Of a stretch of 64,000 nucleotides of DNA, positions 45,347 through 54,028 are shown one piece after another. Made by a program: the position numbers and the translations under genes. The notes under the pieces were generated by a model. It was not told where the DNA came from, did no database searches, and saw only the letters and a program-made list of their open reading frames with translations. Each line of letters starts with the position of its first letter. Position 1 is the first letter of the stretch. The stretch comes from Caldanaerobius polysaccharolyticus DSM 13641 (GTDB taxonomy: Bacteria > Bacillota > Thermoanaerobacteria > Thermoanaerobacterales > Caldanaerobiaceae), in NCBI RefSeq assembly GCF_000427425.1, contig NZ_KE386495.1:262454-326453 (forward strand), given 5' to 3'.

Positions 45347-48049
45347 TTACCTCACCTCCAACGCATTTTGTAGTATTTTAGCTTGTTCACGTTGGTAGTT
45401 TTCCATGTCGAGCTTATCCTTAAATATTTTCTGCCCATAGTCATTTAAAGTAATTACAACCGGTTTTGAGAAAGGTAAGTCTAAAAGTGTATCTCGCAAT
45501 ATGTTTTTTAGTTCTCTAATTGGTATAACCGCTTCTGGCCCTGCTTCGCCAACCCCAATTATACTCGGTTTGTTAAATATACCACCTGTCGCATACCAGT
45601 TCACATCAAAGTCAGGAATTTTAATTTTTAGGTCACCAACCCCAATGCTTTTCCAGTTAACACTTATATGAGGCAATGGAATGTGAATATTTCTAAACGG
45701 TGCAAGAATAGCTTCTTTAATGCTATTAAATATATTGCTTGCCGCTCCTTTTAAGCTGCTCCATGCATTTATTGCTGTGCTTTTTACACTTTCCCAAATG
45801 CCGCTTAACCCATTTTTAATACCGTTGCCTACGCTCAATACTGTATTTTTTACACTATTTGTTGCATTTGAAACCGTATTTTTCATGCCTTCCCAAACAC
45901 TACTGGTTAGGGTTTTAATACCATTCCATATACCACTAAATATATCTTTTATGACATTTAAAGCAGCACTAATTGATGTCGTGAGTAAGTTTAAAACCGA
46001 TGTAACAATATTTTTAATCCCACTCCAAATGCTATTTGTTATGTCTTTGATACCATTCCATACGCCTTGCCAGTCACCCTTAATAAGTGAAGTTACAGTT
46101 TTAATAACTCCACTTATTACACTAAGTACCGTAGTTATTACAGTTTTTACGACATTAAACGTTGCATTGACTATTTTCATTATGTCGTCGCCCCATTTGT
46201 TCCATATAGCACTTACAAGTTGAACGAAAGCTTGCAATATTGTTTTTATTTGCTCCGTCACTGTGCTTATCAATTGTTTCACTTGATTCCAAACTTCATT
46301 ACATTTGTTCCTAAAATCTTCATTATGCTTATACAAACTAACAAATATTGCAATAAGCCCTGTTATTGCTGCTATTGCTATGCCGACAGGACCTGTCAAC
46401 GCTGATATAGCAGTTCCTACCGCTCCACTTGCCCCGCCTGCAGCTGCCATTGCTCCACTGAGTGTCCCAAATGCTTTACTAATAGTACTCACCGCAGTAA
46501 TAAGTCTGCCCACAACCAAAATAACAGGTCCAATTGCCGCCGCCAATCCTACTATCACTAAAATTATTTGCTGTGTTTGCGGCGACAGTTCACCGAATTT
46601 ATTTATCCAATCCGTTACTCTCTGTATTAATGGAGTAATAATTGGTAGTAGTTTTTCTCCTATTGTAATAGCAAGAGTTTCAACTGTAGATTTAAATGCT
46701 TCCATAGCTCCATTGAACCCTTTCATTTTGCTTGCTGCCACTTCTTGAGCACCACCTGCTTTGTTGACTGCTTGACTCATTTGATTCCAGGCATCAGTAC
46801 CGCTCATCAACACTATATTAGCAACACGTATAGCGTCTGAACCGAATATTGTTGCAAGAGCAGCGTTCTTTTGTTCTTGAGAAAGCCCTCCAAGCTTTGT
46901 CGAAAACTCCTGCACCAGCGCCGGAAGCGGCTTCATCTTGCCGTTTGCGTCATATACATTGATACCATATTTTTGCATAGTTTCCGCTGCTTTGTCTGTC
47001 GGGCTTATCAGACTCATTAGCATTGATTTTAAACTTGTACCAGCGTCTTGACCTGTTATACCAGCATTAGCCATCAGAGCTATTGCTGTTGTGAAGTCGT
47101 TGATACTTTGTCCTGCCATTGCAGCAACGGAAGCACCAGCCTGCAAAGCATATGCCATATCGGTTATTTCACCAGCACTGGCATTAGCACTATTTGCTAA
47201 AAGATCAGCAACCATGATTGCTTTGTCTCCTGACATTTTAAAAGCGTTCAATGCCTGACCGACAATCGTCGCAGCTTCAGCGTTATCAATTTGTGCCGCT
47301 GCTGACAATTGCAACGTTGCTTTTGCAGCTTTGAATGTATCATCTATACTCAAGCCAGCTTTAACGAGTTCCGTCATAGCTGCTGCTGCGTCTGTTGCGC
47401 TCGTGCCAGGGAGGGTAATATCGTTACCAAGCTGCTTAGCAAGCTCGCTCATTTTTGCCATTTGTGACGATGTTGCACCAGATACGGCTTGGAAAGTGTT
47501 ACCCATGCTTTCAAAGTCAGCGGCCGCTTTAACTGCCATTGCCCCAGCACCTATTATAGGTGTTGTGATATATTTTGTAAGGGATTTTCCTGTATCTGTC
47601 ATCTTTTCCCCAACGTTTTTGAGTTTTTCGCCCGCTTCTTTAGCTGACTGCGATAATTTATACCAAACAGAACTTTGTTTCTCGAGCTCTGTTGTTGTCT
47701 TCTTTAGCTCATTTTCCATATTTGCAAGTTCAGCTTGTGCCTTATTGAGCTTAATTACTAGGTCCTGCGTTGCTTTTGCGTCTGCACCTTTGACTTCTAC
47801 ACTTTTCTGATATGCTGCTTCTAATGCTGCAACTTTTTGCTTTTGAATATCTATTTGTTTTGAAAGTGCATCTGCTTTGAGCTTTAATCCGTCTGTCCCT
47901 TTGCCAAAATCTCCAAGTTTCGCTGTCGCCGCTTGAAATTCGCTTTGAACAAGCTTCATTTGTCTATTTAATTGTGATATTCCGTTCTGAAAGCCCGTGC
48001 TATCTAAATTAACTACGACGTTAAGTTTGCCTATTTCTTCGTTTGGCAT
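45347..48049 (-). CDS. Tail tape measure protein (TP901-type)
   Basis: 900 residues. The long coiled-coil start (residues 10-140, Gln/Lys/Leu-rich) is followed by the TP901 core: GAMAVKAAADFESMGNTFQAVSG, MTELVKAGLSIDDTFKAAKATL and AGTSLKSMLMSLISP. Two hydrophobic stretches occur near 490-515 and 555-580 (TGPVGIAIAAITGLIAIFVSLY), probably membrane-inserting on DNA injection. It sets tail length and scaffolds the tube. No lytic domain was noticed. It follows the G/GT chaperone genes. Confidence 0.95.
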   Translation of the reverse strand: MPNEEIGKLNVVVNLDSTGFQNGISQLNRQMKLVQSEFQAATAKLGDFGKGTDGLKLKADALSKQIDIQKQKVAALEAAYQKSVEVKGADAKATQDLVIKLNKAQAELANMENELKKTTTELEKQSSVWYKLSQSAKEAGEKLKNVGEKMTDTGKSLTKYITTPIIGAGAMAVKAAADFESMGNTFQAVSGATSSQMAKMSELAKQLGNDITLPGTSATDAAAAMTELVKAGLSIDDTFKAAKATLQLSAAAQIDNAEAATIVGQALNAFKMSGDKAIMVADLLANSANASAGEITDMAYALQAGASVAAMAGQSINDFTTAIALMANAGITGQDAGTSLKSMLMSLISPTDKAAETMQKYGINVYDANGKMKPLPALVQEFSTKLGGLSQEQKNAALATIFGSDAIRVANIVLMSGTDAWNQMSQAVNKAGGAQEVAASKMKGFNGAMEAFKSTVETLAITIGEKLLPIITPLIQRVTDWINKFGELSPQTQQIILVIVGLAAAIGPVILVVGRLITAVSTISKAFGTLSGAMAAAGGASGAVGTAISALTGPVGIAIAAITGLIAIFVSLYKHNEDFRNKCNEVWNQVKQLISTVTEQIKTILQAFVQLVSAIWNKWGDDIMKIVNATFNVVKTVITTVLSVISGVIKTVTSLIKGDWQGVWNGIKDITNSIWSGIKNIVTSVLNLLTTSISAALNVIKDIFSGIWNGIKTLTSSVWEGMKNTVSNATNSVKNTVLSVGNGIKNGLSGIWESVKSTAINAWSSLKGAASNIFNSIKEAILAPFRNIHIPLPHISVNWKSIGVGDLKIKIPDFDVNWYATGGIFNKPSIIGVGEAGPEAVIPIRELKNILRDTLLDLPFSKPVVITLNDYGQKIFKDKLDMENYQREQAKILQNALEVR

Positions 48050-48067
48050 CCTTTTTCACCTACCTTT

Positions 48068-48597
48068 CTATAGAAAAGGTATTTGGTCAATGTAAACCTC
48101 TTTTTCTTCTGTTTCGTTGTCTTCTATGTTATTCACCTGCTTATACACTCGGAATAATGCAATTATCTTTCTAGGAGTGCTGGTCCAAAATTCTTCTTCG
48201 TTCAAATGTAAAATACACCTGCCAAGATAATATATCCAAGCCCAATCCCAGCCTTCGGGTTGACTGGGTTCTATGCGTTTTTTTTGACTTCATCCACCTT
48301 TGGCATAGCTTCGTTAATAGCTCGAGTTATAGCACTCATTACTTCATTTATATTACCCAAATGCACCATTTCACCCACTTGTTCAAGGGTAAGTGTTTTA
48401 TCTTCGTGCACTAACCCAGCCCAAAGCATTGCCCTTATAGCTTTAATGCTACCCTTTTGCATGGCTTCAAATGCGATATTTATATCACCATAAAGATCTT
48501 CAAGTTCCGCAAAAGCGTTTAGGTCAAACTTGAGATGTCTTTCCTTATCAAGCTGAATTGGGATTAGTTTTGTTCTTATATCCCTAACGTTACCCAT
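48068..48597 (-). CDS. Tail assembly chaperone fusion GT, made by programmed -1 frameshift
   Basis: The G frame (48597-48271) continues after a -1 shift at 48277-48283 into a frame I translated myself: after KK(N) comes RIEPSQPEGWDWAWIYYLGR, then HLNEEEFWTSTPRKIIALF and a Glu-rich end stopping at 48068. WDW and YYLG...L..EEFW..TPRK is the usual T extension. The fusion (about 176 residues) binds the tape measure with its T part and the tail tube with the G part. No separate start with a ribosome site is needed for T. This is the same arrangement as lambda gpG/gpGT. Confidence 0.88.
48271..48597 (-). CDS. Tail assembly chaperone G
   Basis: 108 residues: RTKLIPIQLDKERHLKFDLN then AFAELEDLYGDINIAFEAM, and a C-terminus MPKVDEVKKNA just before the stop. 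The size, position between tail tube and tape measure, and the slippery tail identify the G-type chaperone. The start is ATG with GAGGGGGCG. Confidence 0.9.
   Translation of the reverse strand: MGNVRDIRTKLIPIQLDKERHLKFDLNAFAELEDLYGDINIAFEAMQKGSIKAIRAMLWAGLVHEDKTLTLEQVGEMVHLGNINEVMSAITRAINEAMPKVDEVKKNA
48277..48283 (-). promoter_or_regulatory. Slippery heptamer A_AAA_AAC for -1 frameshifting
   Basis: In the G frame the codons AAA AAA AAC precede GCA TAG; eight A then C give the canonical A_AAA_AAC. A simultaneous slip by one base leads to CGC ATA GAA and on into the T frame. Confidence 0.9.
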
Positions 48598-48622
48598 TCA
48601 TTAATCGCCCCCTCAAATATGT

Positions 48623-48651
48623 AAAAAGGCACAGCATTAAACAACTGTGCC
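48623..48651 (-). terminator. Terminator overlapping the end of the major tail gene
   Basis: GGCACAG/CTGTGCC pair with five T following on the minus strand. The stop codon lies in the loop. Such a partial terminator would keep the tail tube gene more highly expressed than the downstream tail genes. Confidence 0.85.
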
Positions 48652-49200
48652 TGCATTGATGGTCGTGACATCGAACCAAGTAGAACCACCGGTAAATTCA
48701 GTTTCGTCTTCGTCACCAACTTTTTTCCACATGCCGTCGTATTGTCTACACACAAAAGTACCTGACAAGGTACCTGTTTTAAAGCTAACTTTGTCTTCTT
48801 TCGTCTGGCTCTCATCTGAGGGTATTTCAAATTTTCCTTTTAATAGCCAATAATATCTATACTTGCCATTACTTTTCAACGCTCTGAAACCTAGAGCAAC
48901 ATATGGTGCTTCATCAGTTGCTTTAGCCTCTAATATTCCATTGTTCAAAGTATGTCCCAATAAAGCTGCTTGTGCCGAAAGTGGCAAATCAGCAAGTTCT
49001 AGTTCAAGGGTAATTTCTCCAAGCGCCGTTGCAGTTTCAAAAGCTCCATCGTCTGCATATAACGTATCAGTATTTGTTTTTGCTGAAATTTTCGCACTTA
49101 TAGCACCAGGCAATGCTACTGGTGTTTGATATTGTACTCCTTTCTCGTTGTCTTCCATTAATATCGCATAATGTACATCTTTCATCCCAATCTTAGCCAC
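48637..49200 (-). CDS. Major tail tube protein
   Basis: 187 residues, phi13-type major tail protein: MAKIGMKDVHYAILMEDNEK, then PVALPGAISAKISAKTNTDTLYADDG, LELELADLP and LLKGKFEIPSDESQTKEDKV. It forms the tail tube. GTG start. It lies between the tail terminator gene and the G chaperone, as is typical. A terminator begins within its last codons. Confidence 0.92.
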   Translation of the reverse strand: MAKIGMKDVHYAILMEDNEKGVQYQTPVALPGAISAKISAKTNTDTLYADDGAFETATALGEITLELELADLPLSAQAALLGHTLNNGILEAKATDEAPYVALGFRALKSNGKYRYYWLLKGKFEIPSDESQTKEDKVSFKTGTLSGTFVCRQYDGMWKKVGDEDETEFTGGSTWFDVTTINAGTVV

Positions 49201-49201
49201 T

Positions 49202-49534
49202 TTACTCTACCTCCTTAAAGTAATAAAATCTCAAAACTTTGTGATAAATCTTTGTATCATCCTCATATAAGTCATAAGCCGATAAAAATGAAAAGCCAGC
49301 ATTTTGCATTGCTGACTTTACCTGTTCGACTATGCTAGAGTAGTTACCCTTACTCCAAACATCCACCTGTACATAATAAGCTGTGCCTTTTTGTATATCG
49401 TCATAATACAACTCCCCTGTTTCTAAATAGCAAAAGAATGTGATATATGGATCCACAGTTCCTGAATAAGTCTGAAAGCTAACTGGAACATTTAAACCAC
49501 TTAATGCATTCATTATAAGCTGGTTTATACTCAT
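49202..49534 (-). CDS. Tail terminator/completion protein (DUF3168-like)
   Basis: 110 residues: NQLIMNALSGLNVPVSFQTY, PYITFFCYLETGELYYDD, YYVQVDVWSKGNYSSIVEQV and the ending VLRFYYFKEVE. This is the tail terminator type found upstream of the major tail protein in siphophages. Start ATG 49534, touching the previous gene's end. Confidence 0.82.
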   Translation of the reverse strand: MSINQLIMNALSGLNVPVSFQTYSGTVDPYITFFCYLETGELYYDDIQKGTAYYVQVDVWSKGNYSSIVEQVKSAMQNAGFSFLSAYDLYEDDTKIYHKVLRFYYFKEVE

Positions 49535-49911
49535 CACAATCCCAGCCCTTCTTTGAGCTTCTGTGCTATTATCTCTTGAATTTTGTCTTTATTCTTTTCA
49601 TAAGCCCTACTCATAAAAGGATTTGCTTTCATTTTAACCGTGCCAAATTCTATAAACTTTGCTCTCCAATTAGTCGTCTCGTCAGGCCCTACTTCCACAT
49701 ACTTTTGGCCTTGCTTTGTTTTTGCATTCGATGCCTTTATGCTGTCCCGCAGTTCTCCAGTCCTAACAGGCGCTTCTTTCTTCATTTCTTCTGCAAGATA
49801 TTCTCCCGCTGTTTTTAAGGCGGTGTTTTCGATACGGCTGCCTTTCTTTCCGAGTTCTTCTACTTTTCGCAGTAGTTCATCCATACCCTCAAATTTAATA
49901 TCAACCGGCAT
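49534..49911 (-). CDS. HK97-gp10-like tail/neck protein
   Basis: 125 residues: DIKFEGMDELLRKVEELGKKGSR, then APVRTGELRDSIKA and EFGTVKMKANPFMSRAYEKN. APVRTGxLRxSI and (A/R)NPFMxRA are the HK97-gp10 signatures. It joins the head-tail interface and tail. Overlaps its neighbours by 1 and 11 bp. Confidence 0.92.
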   Translation of the reverse strand: MPVDIKFEGMDELLRKVEELGKKGSRIENTALKTAGEYLAEEMKKEAPVRTGELRDSIKASNAKTKQGQKYVEVGPDETTNWRAKFIEFGTVKMKANPFMSRAYEKNKDKIQEIIAQKLKEGLGL

Positions 49912-50224
49912 TCTTCTTCACTGCCTTTATTTCGAGATATTCATTGCAGTATTTTATATTGTCGATTGCAATAATTTCATAAGCTTCGCCGCGGAAGATT
50001 ATCCGCATACTTTGGTCCACATCTAGGCAATACCTAATCGTAAACTTCACAGTGTTTTCTGCTTGAATGGCAGCTGCTTCCCAGTATTCTCTGCCATGCA
50101 GATTTTCCACCGCTGCCCACACCGTCGATACATCTTGCCAATCTTGTTTAGTAAAACCTTCACCGTCTGTTACGTCAATTTTCTTTTGTAAAGTTATTCT
50201 ATGACGTAAAAGCCCCGGATTCAT
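49901..50224 (-). CDS. Phage head closure / head-tail adaptor protein
   Basis: 107 residues: LLRHRITLQKKIDVTDGEGF, WQDVSTVWAAVENLHGREYW, and TIRYCLDVDQSMRIIFRGEAYEI. These are marks of the SPP1 gp16-like head-closure family. Overlaps the connector gene by 4 bp. Confidence 0.92.
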   Translation of the reverse strand: MNPGLLRHRITLQKKIDVTDGEGFTKQDWQDVSTVWAAVENLHGREYWEAAAIQAENTVKFTIRYCLDVDQSMRIIFRGEAYEIIAIDNIKYCNEYLEIKAVKKNAG

Positions 50225-50508
50225 GTGGTCGTCACATCGCTTTCATAACAGTATTTAAGCTGTGTCAGAATTACATCTAAACTGAATTCAATCTTTTTAG
50301 CATCCCCGACAACAGCTCTGTTTTCATACCAATGTGCCACCAACAACTTGCAAGCAAGCTTTGCAAGTTCATTTGTACTATCAAACGTCTTGCCTGTTGC
50401 ATTCTTGATGTATTCCTCTGCTGACGTTATAAGTCCTTGAATTAGAGTGTCTTCTGTATCGTTGTCTACCTTTAAAAATTCTTTTGCTTCTCCTAAAGTT
50501 AAAATCAC
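50221..50508 (-). CDS. Head-tail connector protein (gp6/YqbG-like)
   Basis: 95 residues, helical: TLGEAKEFLKVDNDTEDTLI, GLITSAEEYIKNATGKTF and LLVAHWYENRAVVGDA. It resembles the HK97 gp6 family, which attaches below the portal. GTG start with AGGTGGTGA. It comes after the capsid gene and an intercistronic stem. Confidence 0.9.
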   Translation of the reverse strand: MILTLGEAKEFLKVDNDTEDTLIQGLITSAEEYIKNATGKTFDSTNELAKLACKLLVAHWYENRAVVGDAKKIEFSLDVILTQLKYCYESDVTTT

Positions 50509-50528
50509 TATATCACCACCTAAATAAG

Positions 50529-50555
50529 CAAGGATGGCTTAAAGCCACCCCTGCC
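50529..50555 (-). repeat. Stem-loop after the major capsid gene
   Basis: GGATGGCTT and AAGCCACCC pair with one mismatch. On the minus strand TTGCTTATTTAG follows, only a weak U-rich end. Possibly a partial terminator or mRNA stabiliser for the highly expressed capsid gene. Confidence 0.5.
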
Positions 50556-50557
50556 TG

Positions 50558-51676
50558 TTATGACAATTTCAATTCACCATACATATAAGCATCTGTGTCA
50601 GCTTGTATAACGTCGAAGTATTCTATAATCCTGAGGTATATTTGATTCTTTGTAAACCCTGCGTGTTCGGATGAATTAAACTCGTATAAGTCTCTATCTA
50701 CAAATAAAGCACCTTCGCTTGTTGCTCCATAGAAGAATGGTGCTTTAGTTGTTGAAGTTGTAGTATCAACAATGTTCGGCAATTCTCTGTCACTGAACAC
50801 AATAACAGGATAGCCCATAAATCTCTTTTGTGTTGGATTGATTGGATCGGGCTGTAAAATTGGTCTTCCTGTTGAATCTACTTCGTCATCCAAGTAAGCA
50901 AAGCCACTTTGGTTTGTAACTATAACAATTTCCGTTTCAAGCGCTGGGTCAATATCAACATTCAAAGACTTCTTTAATGCTTTAAAACCAGTTAAATCTT
51001 TAGGCGTCTTGTTAAGTTTTAAAGTTTCAAATATTTTTTTGTTCTCTGTTCTAACTGCTTTCTTATTAAACCATCTTGCAAGATAATCAAGTAACCCAGC
51101 GGTCTCATTTTGTAGAAGTGTTCTCGACACCGGCAATATTGCACCATACGCCTTAACAGTATAAGTAACAGGTGTAAATTTAGGATTGTTTGATGTTGGT
51201 AAGTCTTGTCCATTATCCGTAAAGTCAATTAATTCTGTCACTGTGCTTATATCTTCAAATGTTAAAGTTCCTGTCAAAGTACTTGTTGGGTAAGAGCCAA
51301 TTAATGATTTCGCTGATTTATACTGTCTTCTGAGCTCGTTTATTTTTGTCTTGACATCTTGTGGTATCAAATAATTTTCGCCGTCTGTTCCAGTTGTGAG
51401 CAATGCAGCTTCAACATCTGTCAAAGGTTCACCTCTGAGGGCCTTACAAAATGCCTTGAAACCATCTACTTCATTATCTCCAAATTGCTTCATTCCTTTC
51501 GGGTCTAAACCTTTTTCAAGTTCATCAAGTGCTTCAAGTTTTGCCTTTACATTTCTGATTTCTTTCGTGATAGATTCAATCTTGTCAGTATCCGGATTAT
51601 CAGCCCTTAACAATTCTCTTGCTTCTGCTTCTAACGTCTGAAGTTTGTTTAAAAGTTCTCTTCTTTCTCTTGTCAT
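50558..51676 (-). CDS. Major capsid protein (HK97 fold)
   Basis: 372 residues. The helical N-terminal scaffold (delta) region is Glu/Lys/Leu-rich (MTRERRELLNKLQTLEAEAR to about 70), followed by the mature capsid (LLTTGTDGENYLIPQDVKTK, FEDISTVTELIDFTDNG and PVIVFSDRELPN). Proteolytic removal of the delta region by the neighbouring protease is expected. The ATG at 51676 has AGGAAG at 9 nt; an upstream in-frame ATG sits directly against that site. Confidence 0.93.
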   Translation of the reverse strand: MTRERRELLNKLQTLEAEARELLRADNPDTDKIESITKEIRNVKAKLEALDELEKGLDPKGMKQFGDNEVDGFKAFCKALRGEPLTDVEAALLTTGTDGENYLIPQDVKTKINELRRQYKSAKSLIGSYPTSTLTGTLTFEDISTVTELIDFTDNGQDLPTSNNPKFTPVTYTVKAYGAILPVSRTLLQNETAGLLDYLARWFNKKAVRTENKKIFETLKLNKTPKDLTGFKALKKSLNVDIDPALETEIVIVTNQSGFAYLDDEVDSTGRPILQPDPINPTQKRFMGYPVIVFSDRELPNIVDTTTSTTKAPFFYGATSEGALFVDRDLYEFNSSEHAGFTKNQIYLRIIEYFDVIQADTDAYMYGELKLS

Positions 51677-51693
51677 ATCAATCATCTTCCTTT

Positions 51694-52740
51694 CTAAATG
51701 TTTATAGTTTCAAGTAATAAGCCTAATTTGGCTTTTAATAACTTTGCTTTATTATTGTCTTGCTCCCATGGAGGTGTCTTTCCAAATTGTTTATAATGTC
51801 TTGCCAAGTGCTGTCTTACTTTTTCCTTGTCCTCTTCGGGTATATCTGTTTGTTCAAGTCTCGCTGCTGCATTTGTTACACCTCTCCATACAACCTTATG
51901 TGTTTTAGGGTCGTGATGTGGCAACTTTAAATCGCTAAATCTTTCTGGAGGCATTTCAGGTGTCCAAGCAAAATGCCTTGCAATATCTTTTTTCTCGCTA
52001 TCGCTCAACTCATCCCAACTCTTATCCGTAAAATCGGATAAATTTGGTGCTTCCCATGTTGTATCCTCTGGCGCTGTTTCTTTTGAAATATCTTCTGGTA
52101 CAACACCATCTTTAACTTTTATCAATTTCTTAGGTATGTTTCTGTAAACTTTCAAGAATTTTTCGTCTATACTTGCTGCAACTTGTTTTTCTTTCTCAAT
52201 TTCATCTGCAAAACCATATTGCAATGCTTCTTCTGCTGTCATCCATGTTTCAGCATCCATCAATTCTATAATTTCTTCTTTGCTTAAATTCGATTTGCTC
52301 TGATAAGCAGCAATTAAGCTTTCTCTGATTTTGTCAAGGTCATCTGCAAGCTTTCTAAAATCATTTGCATTGCCCATTGCAATGGTCCAAGGATTGTGTA
52401 TCATCATCATCGCATTTTTAGGCATAACAACCAAATCCCCAGCCATCGCAATTACAGAAGCAATACTCGCAGCTAAACCATCTATATAAACAATCTTTTG
52501 TGCTTTATGCCTCGATAGTATCGAATATACTGCCTGTCCTGCAAATACATCTCCGCCTTCACTGTTGATATAAATATTCAATGTATCGATATCTCCTAAA
52601 GCCTCCAAATCTTCTTTAAATTTTCTGGGTGTAATTTCATCGCCCAAAAATGTTTCATCTCCAATCGGGCCATAAAGTAAAAGCTCTGCCTCATTTCCCC
52701 CTTCTGCTTTATTTAAAACCCAAAATTTTTTCCTTCCCAT
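51694..52740 (-). CDS. ClpP-like prohead maturation protease with C-terminal extension
   Basis: 348 residues. The ClpP fold has NIYINSEGGDVFAGQAVYS, the catalytic Ser in GLAASIASVIAMAGD and His in MMMIHNPWTIAMGN, and an Asp further on (YGFADEIEKE). Residues about 225-345 are an extra domain (FAWTPEMPPERFSDLKLPHH, and HLARHYKQFGKTPPWE) seen appended to some phage proteases and not part of ClpP. It processes the capsid precursor during head assembly. The start is ATG with GGAGGTGA. Confidence 0.92.
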   Translation of the reverse strand: MGRKKFWVLNKAEGGNEAELLLYGPIGDETFLGDEITPRKFKEDLEALGDIDTLNIYINSEGGDVFAGQAVYSILSRHKAQKIVYIDGLAASIASVIAMAGDLVVMPKNAMMMIHNPWTIAMGNANDFRKLADDLDKIRESLIAAYQSKSNLSKEEIIELMDAETWMTAEEALQYGFADEIEKEKQVAASIDEKFLKVYRNIPKKLIKVKDGVVPEDISKETAPEDTTWEAPNLSDFTDKSWDELSDSEKKDIARHFAWTPEMPPERFSDLKLPHHDPKTHKVVWRGVTNAAARLEQTDIPEEDKEKVRQHLARHYKQFGKTPPWEQDNNKAKLLKAKLGLLLETINI

Positions 52741-52763
52741 TGAACATTTGTCACCTCCTTTCG

Positions 52764-54011
52764 CTATCTCAAATATTGTTGTCCTGCCATTTCAATTGGC
52801 ATCATGTTGCCATTCACCAGCAATTTATCTCCTCCCTGAAGCGGTTCTCTTTCTTCCATCTCTCGAACTTCGTTTGGTGTGAGAAACCCGCTTTGTATCG
52901 CTGTTTTATAAGCTTCATATCTCGTTTTTATGTCAGCTCTTAAAACTGCATCAACGTTAAATTTCACATAGTAGCCTTGCGCTATTTCGCTGTCTGTGAA
53001 AAGCTTATATGTCATTTCTTGCTCGTACATCGTTAAAATTGGAAGTAAAGTGTCAATGTAGAATTCATTTTCCTGTTCAAAAATGTTTGTATGTGTTGCT
53101 CGGTCAAGGTCGTTTAGTTGATGATTCTTTATCCCAAATGCCGTAGCTATTTGCCGTATTGTCAATTGCGTATTTTCAAGGAATTGTGCATCTGACATTG
53201 TTAGGGCTATCGGCTGAAATTGGTAGCCTATAGGCAATAAAGCAATTCTATTGACATTTTGTAGTCCATTAGCCATTTGCTCAAACTTTTCTCTGAACTT
53301 TTGTTCTGCCTCTGGGTTTAAATCTCCAATGTAGTGGACAATTCCTCTTACAGTCATGCCACCTTCAAGCGACTTGTTCAAAAACTCTTCAGCATTTCCT
53401 GCAGTTTCAACAGTTCTTCTGAGATACTCTAAGGGGCTTATGCCTGCTATACCGTCCAAAGAAAATCCTTTAAAATGTAGTATTTCATCGGGTAAAAGCT
53501 TATATTGATTGCCTAAATTATCCGTAAATACATAGAAAATTCGGCTTTGCGTGTTAAAAATACCCTTGTCATCTACCCAAATTTGCACTTTATCCGCAGG
53601 TAATGGCCATAAAGCGGTTATCTTACCCGCATTTCGCCCTCTCGCCGGCATCTCCAACCACACAAAAGCATTCCCATAAACATTTCGCTGTGATTCTACA
53701 CATTTCCAAAAATCAAATGCCGTCATGTAGGGATTGGGACGCAACTTTAGCAGTGGATAGAGATAGTGTTCAATTGCTTTCCGCTTTCCCCCTTGGTCTT
53801 GATAAATTTTTAATGGTAACTTTGCAATTGCTTCGCTTAAAATTTTAATAGCCGCAAATACTACGGCTATTTTAAGAGAATTTTTACCGCTGTAATCGTT
53901 TGTTGAAATACCAAGCACTTGCAAGAGCAGTTCATCATCTTCATTAAGCGTCAAAACTGTATTTTTAGGTTTGCGTTTGAATAAAAGTTTCAGTTTTTCC
54001 CAAATTGTCAC
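52764..54011 (-). CDS. Phage portal protein (HK97 family)
   Basis: 415 residues: KIAVVFAAIKILSEAIAKLP, RPNPYMTAFDFWKCVESQRN, PDEILHFKGFSLDGIAGISPLEY and AFGIKNHQLND. These match HK97-type portals, which form the 12-subunit DNA channel at one capsid vertex. GTG start with AGGTGA. The order terminase, portal, protease, capsid is standard. Confidence 0.95.
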   Translation of the reverse strand: MTIWEKLKLLFKRKPKNTVLTLNEDDELLLQVLGISTNDYSGKNSLKIAVVFAAIKILSEAIAKLPLKIYQDQGGKRKAIEHYLYPLLKLRPNPYMTAFDFWKCVESQRNVYGNAFVWLEMPARGRNAGKITALWPLPADKVQIWVDDKGIFNTQSRIFYVFTDNLGNQYKLLPDEILHFKGFSLDGIAGISPLEYLRRTVETAGNAEEFLNKSLEGGMTVRGIVHYIGDLNPEAEQKFREKFEQMANGLQNVNRIALLPIGYQFQPIALTMSDAQFLENTQLTIRQIATAFGIKNHQLNDLDRATHTNIFEQENEFYIDTLLPILTMYEQEMTYKLFTDSEIAQGYYVKFNVDAVLRADIKTRYEAYKTAIQSGFLTPNEVREMEEREPLQGGDKLLVNGNMMPIEMAGQQYLR

Positions 54012-54028
54012 ATGTTTTCACCTGCCTT

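Noticed and set aside
48576..48830. 84-codon minus-strand frame overlapping the major tail gene end
   Set aside because: Overlaps the conserved tail tube frame and the terminator; no homology seen.
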